Below are positions 24,625-34,554 of a stretch of DNA of 64,000 nt, piece by piece. The notes under the pieces were generated by a model, which was given only the letters and a program-made list of their open reading frames with translations, ran no database searches and had not been told where the DNA came from. The first letter of the stretch is position 1, and each line of letters begins with the position of its first letter. Both the position numbers and the translations under genes were made by a program. The stretch covers positions 70,379,168-70,443,167 of the forward strand of contig OX235270.1 in NCBI GenBank assembly GCA_944472135.2. Reading direction: 5' to 3'. Source of the stretch: Trichobilharzia regenti. Lineage: Eukaryota > Platyhelminthes > Trematoda > Strigeidida > Schistosomatidae.

Positions 24625-26581
24625 CCATTCCTTTCTCAGGCGTGAGGCTAGCAAATCCACCCTGTAAACAAAATTGCTACAGAAACTTCAGCACGATGAA
24701 CCTCTTTGCACCAAAAGAAAAAATCTGTGTGGGGAAATGGAATGTCCGCACTATGTACGAGATTGGAAAAGCTGCCCAGATCGCAAACGAGATGAAAAGA
24801 TACGGAATCCAAGTGCTGGGAATATGTGAAAGCAGATGGAATGGGAATGGACTCACCAAATTGTCAACGGGTGAGTCAGTGATCTACTCCGGTAACCCAG
24901 AAGATAACCACAAGCACACCGAGGGTGTGGCTATCATGAAGTCACCAATGGCAATGAAGGCCCTGATGCAATGGGAGGCGATTTCGTCCAGGATAACGAC
25001 CACCAGATTCAACTCCAAAGGAAGGAAAGTGTCAATTATACAATGTTATGTACCCACAAACAACGCAGATCCCGAAAAGAAAGAAGAATTCTACAGACAA
25101 CTACAGGCAACAATGGACAATACTCCAGCTGGCGACATTAAAATACTAATGGAAGACATGAACGCCAAGCTAGGACCAGACAACACAGGAAGGGAACTCA
25201 TCATGGGTAGAGGAGCTCTCGGAGAAATGAATGAAAACGGAGAACTCTTCGCCGACTTCTGCGCCTTCAACGAACTAGTGATTGGTGGCAGTGTATACAA
25301 GCACAAAGATATCCACAAGGCTACATGGGTGTCACCAGACGGACAAACCAAAAACCAAATTGACTTCATCTCAATCTCAAGGAAGTGGAGGCGCAGCCTA
25401 CTGGACACAAAAGCAAGAAGAGGAGCAGACGTTGGCTCAGACCACTATCTCGTACAAGGGACAATCCAAATCAAATTAAAAGCTTTCAGGGAAACAGGAG
25501 CTGCAGACAGACCACAAGCCAAGTTCAACACTGAAAAACTGAAGGACCAGGCTACAAAGGACATCTTCATTGCAAACATAAGGGAGAAAGCCGAGACACA
25601 AATCAACACCAGCGAAAAGGTCAGCGTCGAAAAGCACTGGGACAACTTGAAAACGGTGTGGAGGCAAACCTGCATGGAAGTTCTAGGCAGAAAGAAGAGG
25701 CAGGACAAACAGTGGCTCACTACGGACACTTGGAAACTAATAGAAGAGAGAAGGACAGTGAAACAAAAGATTATCCAGTGCACTGACGAGCAACAAAAAC
25801 AGGAGCTGAATGCAAGCTACAATACGCTGAACAAAAGAGTGAAGAAAAGTGCCAGGGAAGACAAAAGAAAATATTATGAAACCATGTCAAGTGAAGCGGA
25901 ACAAGCTGCAGGCAAAGGAGACCTCGCCACACTCTACCAAACAACTAGGCACCTATCAGGCAAAAGTCCGACACAGATTAAGCCAGTGAAGGATGGCAAT
26001 GGAAAGTCAATCACCAAAGAGGTGGAACAAAGAAACCACTGGGCTGAACACCTCCAAAGACTTCTAAATCGACCGCCACCTACAACATGCCCAACAATAC
26101 CAACAACGGAAGCAGAACTATCAGTGAACATCGATCCTCCGACGAAATCGGAAGTCCTGAATGGAATCAAGATGCTAAAAACTGGAAAAGCAGCAGGACC
26201 AGATGGAATCCCAGCAGAAGCTTTTAAAATATACCCAGAGACAACAACGGAATTGATGACACCACTGCTGGAGAAGGTGTGGAAAGAGGGCAAAGCACCT
26301 GAGGATTGGAAGAAAGGATATTTATTCAAACTACCAAAGAAAGGAGATTTAAGTCAATGTAAAAACTTGCGTGTAATTATGCTCCTGTCCATTCCAAGCA
26401 AAATACTAAGCCGCATCATCCTGGAGAGAATCAAACAAGCCAACCTGGATGAAAAACTTCGACCGGAACAGGCTGGATTCCGGAGAAACAAATCATGTAT
26501 TGATCAAATCGTCACTCTACGAATCATCATTGAACAAAGCTTCGAATGGTAGTCACCTCTCCACCTCACTCAACTTCATCG
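24625..26581 (+). mobile_element. RTE-clade LINE (SR2/SjR2-like), 3' half missing
   Basis: The element starts with the 5' block GTGAGGCTAGCAAATCC ... TGCTACAGAAACTTCA that is shared with other RTE copies and with the chimeric SINE. It continues through endonuclease and the first part of the RT domain. It stops at 26581, exactly where the left arm of the giant inverted repeat begins. The palm motifs (FIDF, FADD), thumb and 3' end are absent. The last RTE codons are recognisable as TTCATCGACT, with ACTG shared at the junction. Confidence 0.88.
24642..26552 (+). CDS. RTE endonuclease-reverse transcriptase, C-terminally truncated (636 aa)
   Basis: The longest retroelement frame in the window. 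Residues about 28-275 are an APE-type endonuclease: WNVRTM (about 33-38), ESRW (about 62-65), YVPTNN (about 132-137), DMNAKLG (about 169-175), TWVSPDG and QIDFI (about 230-246) and SDHYLV (about 267-272) are present. The usual GD before the MNA segment reads ED, a change next to a catalytic Asp. A lysine-rich linker follows. The RT begins with GKAAGPDGIPAEAFK (about 513-527), then the LLSIPSKILSRIILERI block (about 577-593) and RPEQAGFRRNKSC (about 602-614). TAG at 26550 replaces what should be a glutamine codon. About 20 bases of RTE follow before the sequence is cut. The catalytic RT palm is missing, so the product could at most be an endonuclease with RT fingers. Related full-length proteins run to roughly 1,000 residues. 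Confidence 0.85.
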   Translation: MRLANPPCKQNCYRNFSTMNLFAPKEKICVGKWNVRTMYEIGKAAQIANEMKRYGIQVLGICESRWNGNGLTKLSTGESVIYSGNPEDNHKHTEGVAIMKSPMAMKALMQWEAISSRITTTRFNSKGRKVSIIQCYVPTNNADPEKKEEFYRQLQATMDNTPAGDIKILMEDMNAKLGPDNTGRELIMGRGALGEMNENGELFADFCAFNELVIGGSVYKHKDIHKATWVSPDGQTKNQIDFISISRKWRRSLLDTKARRGADVGSDHYLVQGTIQIKLKAFRETGAADRPQAKFNTEKLKDQATKDIFIANIREKAETQINTSEKVSVEKHWDNLKTVWRQTCMEVLGRKKRQDKQWLTTDTWKLIEERRTVKQKIIQCTDEQQKQELNASYNTLNKRVKKSAREDKRKYYETMSSEAEQAAGKGDLATLYQTTRHLSGKSPTQIKPVKDGNGKSITKEVEQRNHWAEHLQRLLNRPPPTTCPTIPTTEAELSVNIDPPTKSEVLNGIKMLKTGKAAGPDGIPAEAFKIYPETTTELMTPLLEKVWKEGKAPEDWKKGYLFKLPKKGDLSQCKNLRVIMLLSIPSKILSRIILERIKQANLDEKLRPEQAGFRRNKSCIDQIVTLRIIIEQSFEW

Positions 26582-26929
26582 ACTGTTACCGGAGTGTATA
26601 TGTCCGCATATAACCCACTGGTCACAACTTATCACTAGAACGTCGGATAAATTTATCCAGTAGTCAGTCACTTGTAAACATTAGATTCACTTTCTCCTGA
26701 ATACAGCAGTCCACTGACGTTTATCACAATTAAATGATAATTTTATCAACTGGAAACCACAACCGATGTTTTCGAAAATAAGTCAGTCAAGATACCTTCA
26801 TTCAAAATTTAAGACATAGTCGTATAAAAGTATACATATGAATCAGTGACAGGGTCATTAAAAAACTTAAAGCAAAGCATTGAAACAGTACGGATTCTCG
26901 CTCACGTTCATTCGATAGACTCATAGTAA

Positions 26930-27375
26930 AATATTATTATTCCCTTGGGTTCTGAGTCGAACATTGGGCTTCAACAACATATCTCCACTATCTTCTATTC
27001 CCTGCTTTTCTCTTCACCCGGCTCCACGATTGACCAAACTCTCAAATCTCCTCCTCATACGATCACCTCCTTGTCACCCTACCACTGAAGACCCACTCGT
27101 CGCCTCCCATTCGCGTTCCACTCGAGCGACGATCTGTCACGCGATCTCATTCGACAGCCTCCTGAGTGTGTGTCCAATCCATCTCCGTTTTCCCCCACAT
27201 ATTTGTTGGTTGGTTCCATTCCCGAGTTTGTTGTTGCTATTTCTTTCTGGACAGCCCTTTTGTCTTCAGTATGGAGCCAGCCAACGAGGTGGGCAACTGT
27301 TGATAAAAGTCTTCAGTAGCCTGTTGGAAATCCTTTTCATGACACTCAGTACCAGTTTCTAACCAACACAAAAGA
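26930..27375 (-). mobile_element. RTE 3' end (left arm)
   Basis: The minus strand carries the RTE C-terminal region and the conserved 3' terminus (the rc of CCCTTGGGTTCTGAG... near 26941). The open frame on the plus strand (26964-27362) is antisense and not a gene. Mirror copy at 45262-45705. Confidence 0.8.
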
Positions 27376-27379
27376 ACTG

Positions 27380-28538
27380 AAAATATGCTCCTTATCAAAA
27401 ATCACTGAAGTCTCCGTTTCAGTTAATATGCATTAAAGACCCTACTAGAAAATATTATTCTGAACTCTGATATTAGCATCAGTCTCAACGTAACGAAAAC
27501 AAATTAAATGTCACAATAGTAATGGGATTAGATACTGAATTGTTTATGTAAGGAAAATACCCTTGCCTCTTGTTAAAAGAAGGATAGATAAACTGTATGT
27601 TATTCTGTGAAATCAGATAGGTCAGTTTTTGAAAACAATAGTAAATGTAATCTTAAAAAAGGCATATATGTATATTTTTTTAAGATTTGTATTCCAAAGT
27701 GACAAACCGCTACAAAAATGGTCAGGGAATATATTTAAAAAGCCCTCTGGAATTTTGATGAGATGATTATCTTTTATATTTTGTTAACAAACTTAAAAAA
27801 TAAATCCAAGTGCATCCACTGTGTACATGCGTAAAAATACAGTTTGTTTCACTGTATCTTGTCCCCTCCTAAAGTGAAAAACAATTTCAGTTGACAGTCT
27901 TGTTACTTGCATACAATATTTTTAATCAGAAGTAAATTGCATCAATAAGGCAGGGTTGACTAGCGGTATTTTATTAAATAATAAGTTATGTTTAAGGATG
28001 TATATGCAGTAAAGTTGGATAGACAATAATAACAGCAATGTGTACTGTGTTATTATTCCTCCCGAAGGCGTTTATGCGGAGGTTAACGTCAATAGGTTGA
28101 GCGGAGCAAAGGCCTGATTTTACAGCAGAACATAAAGTGCCTTAGATGAATTCACCATTTCATTGCACTGTTAAATGTTAGAAGGCGATAGAAGCTAGGT
28201 TCTCATGGAGTTTTCATTAAAGCTGACTTCAAACAATCCATGGCTGAGTATAATGCAAAGATAACTCTTGGTGCAGTTCGAACGCTTTACTTAACAGACC
28301 ACTTTAGTCACTTCTTGTGCAACGGACATCAATTATTATTTTGTTCAACTCAGTTTTTTATTTTCTCGTTGATTGGTTGGACTGAAATATCTGGTCTTAG
28401 ATCACATTTCACCTTTTCATAGACTGTAGACCAGGAACTTAATTACACTTGCGCATAATATGCGAACGTGGATTTTTAAGGAAAGTTAAACTGTAAAGTA
28501 TGTTTTCATATGGTTTAAGGACATTCTATGAGCAACTT
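27380..28538. other. unassigned sequence in left arm
   Basis: No gene or element recognised; the 60-codon frame at 28240-28422 has no motif. Mirrored at about 44094-45255. Confidence 0.45.
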
Positions 28539-28541
28539 CAA

Positions 28542-28774
28542 GCGTCGGTGGCACAGTGGTTAGAACGCTCGCCGACTATTCACATGGTCCCAGGTTCAAT
28601 CCCCGGCCGACGCACTCCTTTACCTCGCTAAGCCAGAAATAATTCTGGTAAAGAGGAAAGGCTGGGCATGAGGCTAGCAACCCCATCCTGTAACATTTTG
28701 AAAACACTGCTACAGAAACTTCAATCCACTAGCTTGAGGCCCTATGTTCCACTGGGAACGTGAAGGAAAAAAAA
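28542..28774 (+). mobile_element. chimeric SINE: tRNA head plus RTE-derived body
   Basis: The head GCGTCGGTGGCACAGTGG ... GGTTCAATCCCC ... GGCCGACGCA folds as a tRNA with a perfect 7-bp acceptor stem (GCGTCGG/CCGACGC). The body then carries ATGAGGCTAGCAACCCCATC and CTGCTACAGAAACTTCAA, which match the 5' end of the RTE at 24640-24695. It ends with CTATGTTCCACTGGGAACG plus poly-A, which matches RTE 3' ends (for example 37035-37070). The head is shared with family A SINEs. The structure is that expected of a SINE mobilised by RTE. Mirror copy at 43858-44090. Confidence 0.8.
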
Positions 28775-28971
28775 GTTAGATGAGCAACTTCATTATCAAC
28801 AGTCTGGCTGGAAAACATGTCAACGAAGAACAAAAAACTGATGTTAGCTAACAGGTCAATGAATAAATAAAAATTTCAGCTCATGATGAAATCCTGAAAC
28901 CAATCAAATCCCTACAAACCATCACTTGAATATCAGTGAGATGCTCACTAGCGACTTCCCTATTCAGGTAG

Positions 28972-29327
28972 GTAGTTAGTTACCTGGGGTTCTAGTGAGA
29001 AGTCGTGACCAGTGAGGTGCGGCGGGTTGGGTGTGAGGACGACTACTCACCGAAGATATTGGATAGGGGTAACGCTATGTCGTGAATTGACAGAAGTTAG
29101 AATTCATGGGCGATTGGATCGGGTCCCAGTTGCTTAATGGTATACGACCTCGCCTTGTAACCAGAAGGTCGTGGGTTCAAACCCTGGTGGATGCGTACTG
29201 CTGAAGAGTCCCAAACTAGGACGATATGAACAGCTGTTCAGTACTCCCATCTGGTTTTCCAATGGTCCTCTAACTAATGTCAGCTCATGATGAAGTCCTA
29301 TAACCAATCAAGTCCCTACAAACCAAC
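28972..29327 (+). mobile_element. Sm-alpha-like hammerhead SINE, family B, long form
   Basis: Best-preserved long copy. A 130-base 5' extension (from GTTACCTGGGGTTCTAGTG) precedes a tRNA-like head (GGGTCCCAGTTGCTTAATGG; box B GGGTTCAAACCC). A hammerhead remnant lies at 29195-29244: stem I GTACTG/CAGTAC is perfect, the 5' core is CTGAAGA (fits CTGANGA), and stem II GTCC/GGAC is perfect. The 3' core is GAT in place of GAA, which changes the catalytic-fold A14. The body GTCAGCTCATGATGAAGTCC follows. Mirror copy 43310-43662. Confidence 0.82.
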
Positions 29328-30368
29328 ACTTGAATAATTTTATGGTTGTGCTGATGATAATAATATGACAGATAGTGTTCGTAGAAAAAAATTGACAGTT
29401 GTTAATATTTCCTGATATGTTGTCATTTCACGCCTTGCTGACATGTAAATACTTCGCCAGTTGAAATTCGCCCAATGATTACAAGATTACTGTGGCTTAA
29501 ACACAACTAACCAGCCCGATAATTCAGAACAGTAAAACAATCAGAATGAAATGCATTTGCATAATTTTTATTTCCTAACTGACATGAAGACTAGTTACCT
29601 GTTTTACTTTTTATAAAATAGGCGTAATAGTGCGTTAAACAACTTTAGTTGAGATGAATTATCGCCTGCGGTAAAAATTCATGTTTTTTTTGTCTTATTC
29701 ATATATTCATTCATCGACCTTAATATAAAAGTGTTACTTTTTTAAAATTATGAAAAATCACATTTAGTTTGAAAATCATATTAGGACTATTTGTCTAAAA
29801 AGAGTAAATCTGCTACAAATATAACTTCAATCATAAGCCTAATTTTAACAGAACGTTCAGTGTTTGACGAACTATTGCGTCAATTCTTGATCAGTGTTCA
29901 TATGAACGTGCTACATGTCTTAAATTTTTTTTACAGTTCAATAAACTTTTATATAAATATGCATATTATACTCTGCCCAAAAAAATAAGAAAATAATGAA
30001 TTATATTCTACATGCACCATAAGTTATTTGGTCACAACTACTATTCTCACTCTGAATTGTTTTCGCTTGTCCCACTTATCACTCTAAATCCAAAAGTCTT
30101 TTTACAGCATTGAATTCTATCTTATAAAATTTCACACCTTGTTATGTAATATTTTATATTCGCTTACTAATCCTATAATTATACACCCCTTTCCAGCATC
30201 TATACATCTTATGAATTATTCTATATATGACATTAATTGTTTTGCTACTTGACATTTAACTATGATTACAATCACAGATGTTTTAATTGCATTTCACACT
30301 ATTATTATTATTTCATATATTCACACCTTTAATCCAATTCCCTTACCGGATATAATTTCTTATAAACC

Positions 30369-30430
30369 ATATATATACGATTGTACAACTTGATAATAAA
30401 TTCGTTGAAAAGAATCACTTCGCTGAATAT
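30369..30430 (-). repeat. Penelope-like terminal motif (left arm)
   Basis: The minus strand reads CAGCGAAGTGATTCTTTTC, GAATTTATT, then TGTACAATCGTATATATGG. The same order of blocks occurs at the upstream end of the Penelope-like element (32475-32545) and at 38652-38740, so this is probably a diverged copy of that terminus. Confidence 0.5.
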
Positions 30431-30935
30431 TGTGCTCTTAACAACTTAAGTCAATTCTCCACATTTCAATTCGTAGGTGTTGTAGGCTTAGTTGTATTCT
30501 ATGGGCGGGATGGTTTGACTGTGGAGGACTTGTTGTCTTTCTAAGTGGACATATTCAGTAAAAACTTCAGTAAGAAATGAAGTGAGGTTTCAGAATTGTG
30601 CATGAGCTCATTACTCCTCTGTCCCGGTAAACTTGAACACAGTTGGTTATTTCCAGATGCTTTCCGCTGTAAGTTGCTTTTGTGAGACTTTATGTTATTA
30701 ACTGTCATTACAGAATAGGTTTTTACCAACTTTGAAGTCATGTCATATGTTGGCTGCCTATGTCTACTGAAACGCAAAAATCACAGAGTTACGTCTCACT
30801 GTCCCAATGTAACTTGCACTATCCACCCAGGTTTAGAAAAGAACTTTAAACAAAGCATATTGAGAAGTTTGTAAAATCACAAAACCAGGACAGTGCTTAA
30901 TTATGTATCTTTTTTAATTTGAAAGAAACTGCTTT

Positions 30936-30937
<2 letters not shown>

Positions 30938-30968
<31 letters not shown>
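30938..30968. repeat. TA dinucleotide run (left arm)
   Basis: About 15 TA units; mirrored at 41669-41699. Confidence 0.9.
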
Positions 30969-30969
<1 letters not shown>

Positions 30970-31619
30970 ATAAACTATTTGAAGAAGAGTTGAGTAACAC
31001 TGTTATCTAAATGTTATTCAGTTTCTATTTATCAATCTAATTTTCAAGTACTTTTATTCAACGGAATATTCACATTCTAAAGTACTGAGTTTAAGGTCAT
31101 TCATTATAAAGGAAGGGAGATGGTAAGACAGGTTTCTGTTTCTTTCACTTCATTCATTGTTGCATTTTTACCTACTTGATTTCTAACTTTTCACTTATAG
31201 CGTGTTTTCCCTTTAGTTCAACTACTACTTTTGCCTTCATCAGTTTAATTAATACAAATGCCATGTGATACAATCTCTTAAAATTCCTTTCCTCTTTAAC
31301 TATTTATCTCTCTCAGTCGTTTCTGAATTTGTGTATGTTTCTCTCCCTAGTACTGTCTCCTTATCGATCATTATTTGATAATTAGTATCGTTATATTTTA
31401 TGTAGTAGTGTTCATATTTGTTATATTTAACTGCTGAAACGTCGCTGAATGACTGAACGTTTGTTGCTAGATCCTTTAGTGTGGATGAAACAATGCTGTA
31501 AAAAGTTTTTCTCTCGTTTACTTGGAATGAGGATTTTATGCTGAAATATTACCCATTTTTCAAAGTTTGTTAAAATCTTGGATTTGCGGAATACTGTTGA
31601 TGTAACAGTTGATAGTTAA

Positions 31620-31735
31620 AGGCGAGCTGGGCTCAAATGGTAGAGCACCAGACTTCCAATCCACAAGATACTAGTTGAAAACCTGTCGTAACCAGATTCT
31701 CGTTGCATCTTTAATCATTATTAATTGTGTTCAGA
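31620..31735 (+). pseudogene. tRNA-Gly(TCC)-like relic or SINE head (left arm)
   Basis: GGCGAGCTGGGCTCAAATGG then GTAGAGC gives an acceptor 5' strand, a D-stem GCTC/GAGC and an anticodon-loop-like CTTCCAA (TCC). The anticodon stem, T-arm (AGTTGAAAACC in place of GGTTCGAAACC) and 3' acceptor strand are broken. It is therefore a pseudo-tRNA or the head of a SINE. Mirror copy 40903-41018. Confidence 0.45.
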
Positions 31736-32142
31736 TAAGTGTAAAGATACAACTGATCATCAGAATCAGTACTCGTTAATAATGCCTGGAGCCACCTTTT
31801 CATGCCAACTCAGATCGTATTTGTCAGTCTGTTTATATACTGTATAATACAAAGTTTTGTAAGAAGTATGAACTCTTATATATATGTATAATTGAGTTTC
31901 GAGTAGTACCATTAGGAAAGATTAAAACGTCCCGTCGTGTGACGCTGCTGATTGTTTATTCAATAATGTATGGACTTGAAAAACACAGCCGTCTATATAT
32001 ATATATTAAAGTAAAACGGTCTTATGCATTTTGAAGAACACTGTCCAAGATAGGGAGATTGTCATCCTTCATAGTGTTGAATTTTCATTTCATTGTGAGA
32101 TTTTTATAAGTCATTTAAAATAAGTCTTCTATAGTTTAGTTT

Positions 32143-32351
32143 GTAGGGGTTTGTTATGTTTTTACCAGTTGATCACGGATTGATATCAGTTAGAGAATCA
32201 TTGAAAATCAGGGAGTACTGGACAGCTGCTGTTTCATTCTAATTTGGGAATCATCGGCATTACGCACCCACTGGGATTCCAACCCAGGACCTACCGATTA
32301 CAAGGCAAGGTCGTATACCACTCAGCCACTGGGACCCAATTCAATGGCTCG
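32143..32351 (-). mobile_element. Sm-alpha-like hammerhead SINE, family B (left arm)
   Basis: The minus strand starts GGGTCCCAGTGGCTGAGTGG, has box B-like GGTTGGAATCCC, then the hammerhead region described for its mirror copy at 40287-40497. The end GTAGGGGTTTGTTATG is typical of the family. Confidence 0.8.
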
Positions 32352-32535
32352 TAAGTCTACCTGTCTGACTTCATCTACTGCTCTTATGAGGAACTAATTG
32401 ACTGAGTGAATGCTAATGAATTCTATACATTCATGGATAATCCCCATCCAGGCATTAATGGAAAAAAACACGTAGATCAGCGAAGAGTCTCTTTTCGGTG
32501 AATTCATTTTCTTAACTGTACAATCGCGAATATAT

Positions 32536-32871
32536 GTGTTACTTCAAATGTATGTGTACATTAAGTTTGTCAAACAAAAAGGTCCAACAAAGCCGAGCAT
32601 TGACAATTTTCGACTGTATAAAAGATACTTAGACGACATATTCATCATGTGTGACAAAAACATTGACCCCAACTTACAGCAGGAGACATTTAACTGTTGC
32701 CATCCAGCAATAAAATTCACCCTTGAAATGGAAAACCAGACAAAAATTCCGTCCCTTGGTGTGGAACTAACAAGAAGAATTGATGGAAGATCGATCCATA
32801 GAAAACCTACTTGGAATGGTCAACTAACAAGCTTCTACAGCTGGTTACCCATTCAACAAAAGCGGAATTAA
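32536..32871 (+). pseudogene. Penelope reverse transcriptase palm fragment
   Basis: A 111-codon open piece with RYLDDIFIMCD at residues about 30-40 (RT motif C, both catalytic Asp present), then FNCCHPAIKFTLEME and IPSLGVELTRR (motifs D/E) and KPTWNGQLTSFYSW. This succession is characteristic of Penelope-type RTs. The start is not a real start, because upstream motifs are absent. The frame ends at a stop after PIQQKRN. Confidence 0.8.
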
Positions 32872-33051
32872 ATTAAATCACTTGCCACACCCATCCGACG
32901 CATCTCTAGTCCCCACGTTCTCCAAACAGAATTAGATATTCTAAGAGAAATCTTCATCCAAAACGGATACCCAATAAGATTCATCGACAAAAATATCAAA
33001 CCAAGAATTCAGAGAAACGAAACTTTAACTACGCCTAGAAAGAAACTCTAC

Positions 33052-33548
33052 ATGAACTTGGATTTCAAGGGAGATTTAACAAGCGATATTCTCAAGAGAA
33101 GGATCACATCATCTCTGAGTAGAACATTCTTTGCATCAACGCTAAGAATAGTGTTCTCCAGTCGCCCACTCATCTGCAGAAGCCTCAAGGACAAGATCCC
33201 GCATCTGACCACTTCTATGTGCATATATCAGTTCACCTGCTCCTGTGGTACATCGGTCGATCGACACGTACCCTGTCCAAGAGGATTCAAGAACATTATA
33301 CAGCATGGTTGTGAAAAGGCAATAGTGGTGCAATAAGGCGTGTGATAATTGAACACCTGGTCAACACTGATCATTCCATTTCAACAAACTCCTCCTGCTT
33401 CAAAGTAATCTACAGAGTCACGAATAACCTACCAAAGACAATACGGTTTCGTCTTCTTTGTATCGCTGAGTCTCTGGCCATCCACATAGAAAACCTGGAG
33501 CTGTGCATACAAAGGAGAACTACTCAGCCTCTTCTATTGTCATGGTAA
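33052..33548 (+). pseudogene. Penelope C-terminal region with GIY-YIG domain, frameshifted
   Basis: The first open piece (33052-33336) carries the connector and CIYQFTCSCGT, then loses frame at about 33247. The GIY-YIG motif YIGRSTRTLSKRIQ continues in another frame from 33249. After an in-frame stop near 33309, VIIEHLVNTDHSI and the C-terminal end (to 33548) follow. A few-base deletion at the CSCG/YIG boundary and one nonsense change would account for this. Confidence 0.75.
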
Positions 33549-33896
33549 CAACTTTGTTGATTTTGATGACTTAATTTTGTTTGTTTGCCTGTTCTTGAAT
33601 TGCTTATAATTCTTGTATTCACTGAGAACTCTTACGCAGTTTCGTATTCTCTTCTTTGTTCCTATATTGCGTCCTGAGTAAAACTCACTCATCAAACTAC
33701 TCACATTATTGCATAACTTCTTTTAACAACTGTTTGTGACAACTCATCACCTTTGTTACTACCCTAATTTCATTAACACCTAATTTTCTTGACTGATTTT
33801 GAATAACGTAAGTGCAACAACCGATCTTCACCTGTTTAGTTAAAATAACCATCACCAATTGTAATTTTTTGGACAAACCTAATTTTATTTTAATTT

Positions 33897-34083
33897 GTTT
33901 ATTATTTTTGATTACAGCTTGATTCCACATTGTATTTTTGGTACAAGTATGGAGTTTTCAGCATGGATATCGGTAGCCCAAATTTCGCAGGCCGACCATA
34001 GATTTTAGGTGTTCGTCGGCAGGGGATCGAACCTAAGACGATGTGCATGGTCGGCGAGAGTCCTAACCACGTGCCACCGACGC
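33897..34083 (-). mobile_element. tRNA-derived SINE, family A (spacer)
   Basis: The minus strand starts GCGTCGGTGGCACGTGG, box B GGTTCGATCCCC, then the family A body (GGTCGGCCTGCGAAATTTGG) and an A-rich tail. It lies just inside the left arm and is not mirrored on the right, so it is specific to the spacer. Confidence 0.85.
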
Positions 34084-34089
34084 ACGTAC

Positions 34090-34540
34090 ACATACATACA
34101 TAATAGCATATATATATATATATATAAATTTGGTGACTAAACACTACTGAATAACTTCCAAAAAACACGAAATATCTGTGAATAATTCTCGGTTTCTTTT
34201 AGCGTTAAGTTAATTGTTTTGTTCTTTTTTGTAACCATATACTGCAATTCTCATCTTCAGAGATGATGGGCAAGGGAAAACACACATCAAAATAATTGTG
34301 CAAAGAGCGAGGGAAGAAGAAATGAATGTAGATAGTTTTGTTTTGATAGGAACTACATTTCTTTCTCCATTCTGTTTAGTTTCCCCAATGTAAACTGCAA
34401 AGATTTTTGATACTGGATTGTGTGTTGTTATAGGTAATATAAGTTTAAGATTATATAAAATGGATACAAAAATACTTACTTACACAATAGGGTGGGTGGG
34501 AGAGTGAGATTGATTACTGAATCCTGGTTCATCGAGTCTA
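34090..34540. other. spacer sequence, nothing recognised
   Basis: Begins with a TA run at 34110-34126; no gene or element recognised. Confidence 0.45.
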
Positions 34541-34554
34541 CACCCAACACATGC

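Larger units (their letters stand above)
29330..32140. other. unassigned sequence in left arm
   Basis: No host gene recognised. It contains a Penelope-terminal motif (30369-30430), a TA run (30938-30968) and a tRNA-Gly-like relic (31620-31735), listed separately. Open frames at 29791-29988 and 30541-30777 are conserved between arms only as expected from arm identity. Confidence 0.45.
26582..33868. repeat. left arm of a giant inverted repeat (7.29 kb)
   Basis: The arm is the reverse complement of 38771-46049. Mirror positions sum to 72631 at the outer end and 72639 at the inner end, so there are only a few small indels across 7.3 kb. Mirrored open frames are identical at 30541-30777, 33052-33336 and 33342-33548 and differ by 1-6 residues at 26964-27362, 29791-29988 and 32536-32871. 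The outer end joins an RTE; the inner end lies at the 3' edge of a Penelope-like element. Confidence 0.92.
32462..33868 (+). mobile_element. Penelope-like element, 5'-truncated (left arm)
   Basis: The order is: terminal block (CGTAGATCAGCGAAGAG, about 32470-32560), RT palm with YLDDIF, a gap of broken frame (32872-33050), then a region leading into a GIY-YIG endonuclease. In the right frame from 33249 it reads YIGRSTRTLSKRIQEHY, preceded by the CSCG pair of cysteines. The tail (33550-33868) is non-coding. Stops and frameshifts make it inactive. The N-terminal half of the RT is missing. Mirror copy 38771-40178; another fragment at 24045-24152. Confidence 0.85.

Noticed and set aside
25091..26329. 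Minus-strand frames under the RTE coding region
   Set aside because: Shadows of the 24642-26552 frame.
26964..27362. 132-codon plus-strand frame, repeated at 45270-45668 minus
   Set aside because: Antisense to the RTE 3' region; conserved between arms only because the arms are duplicates.
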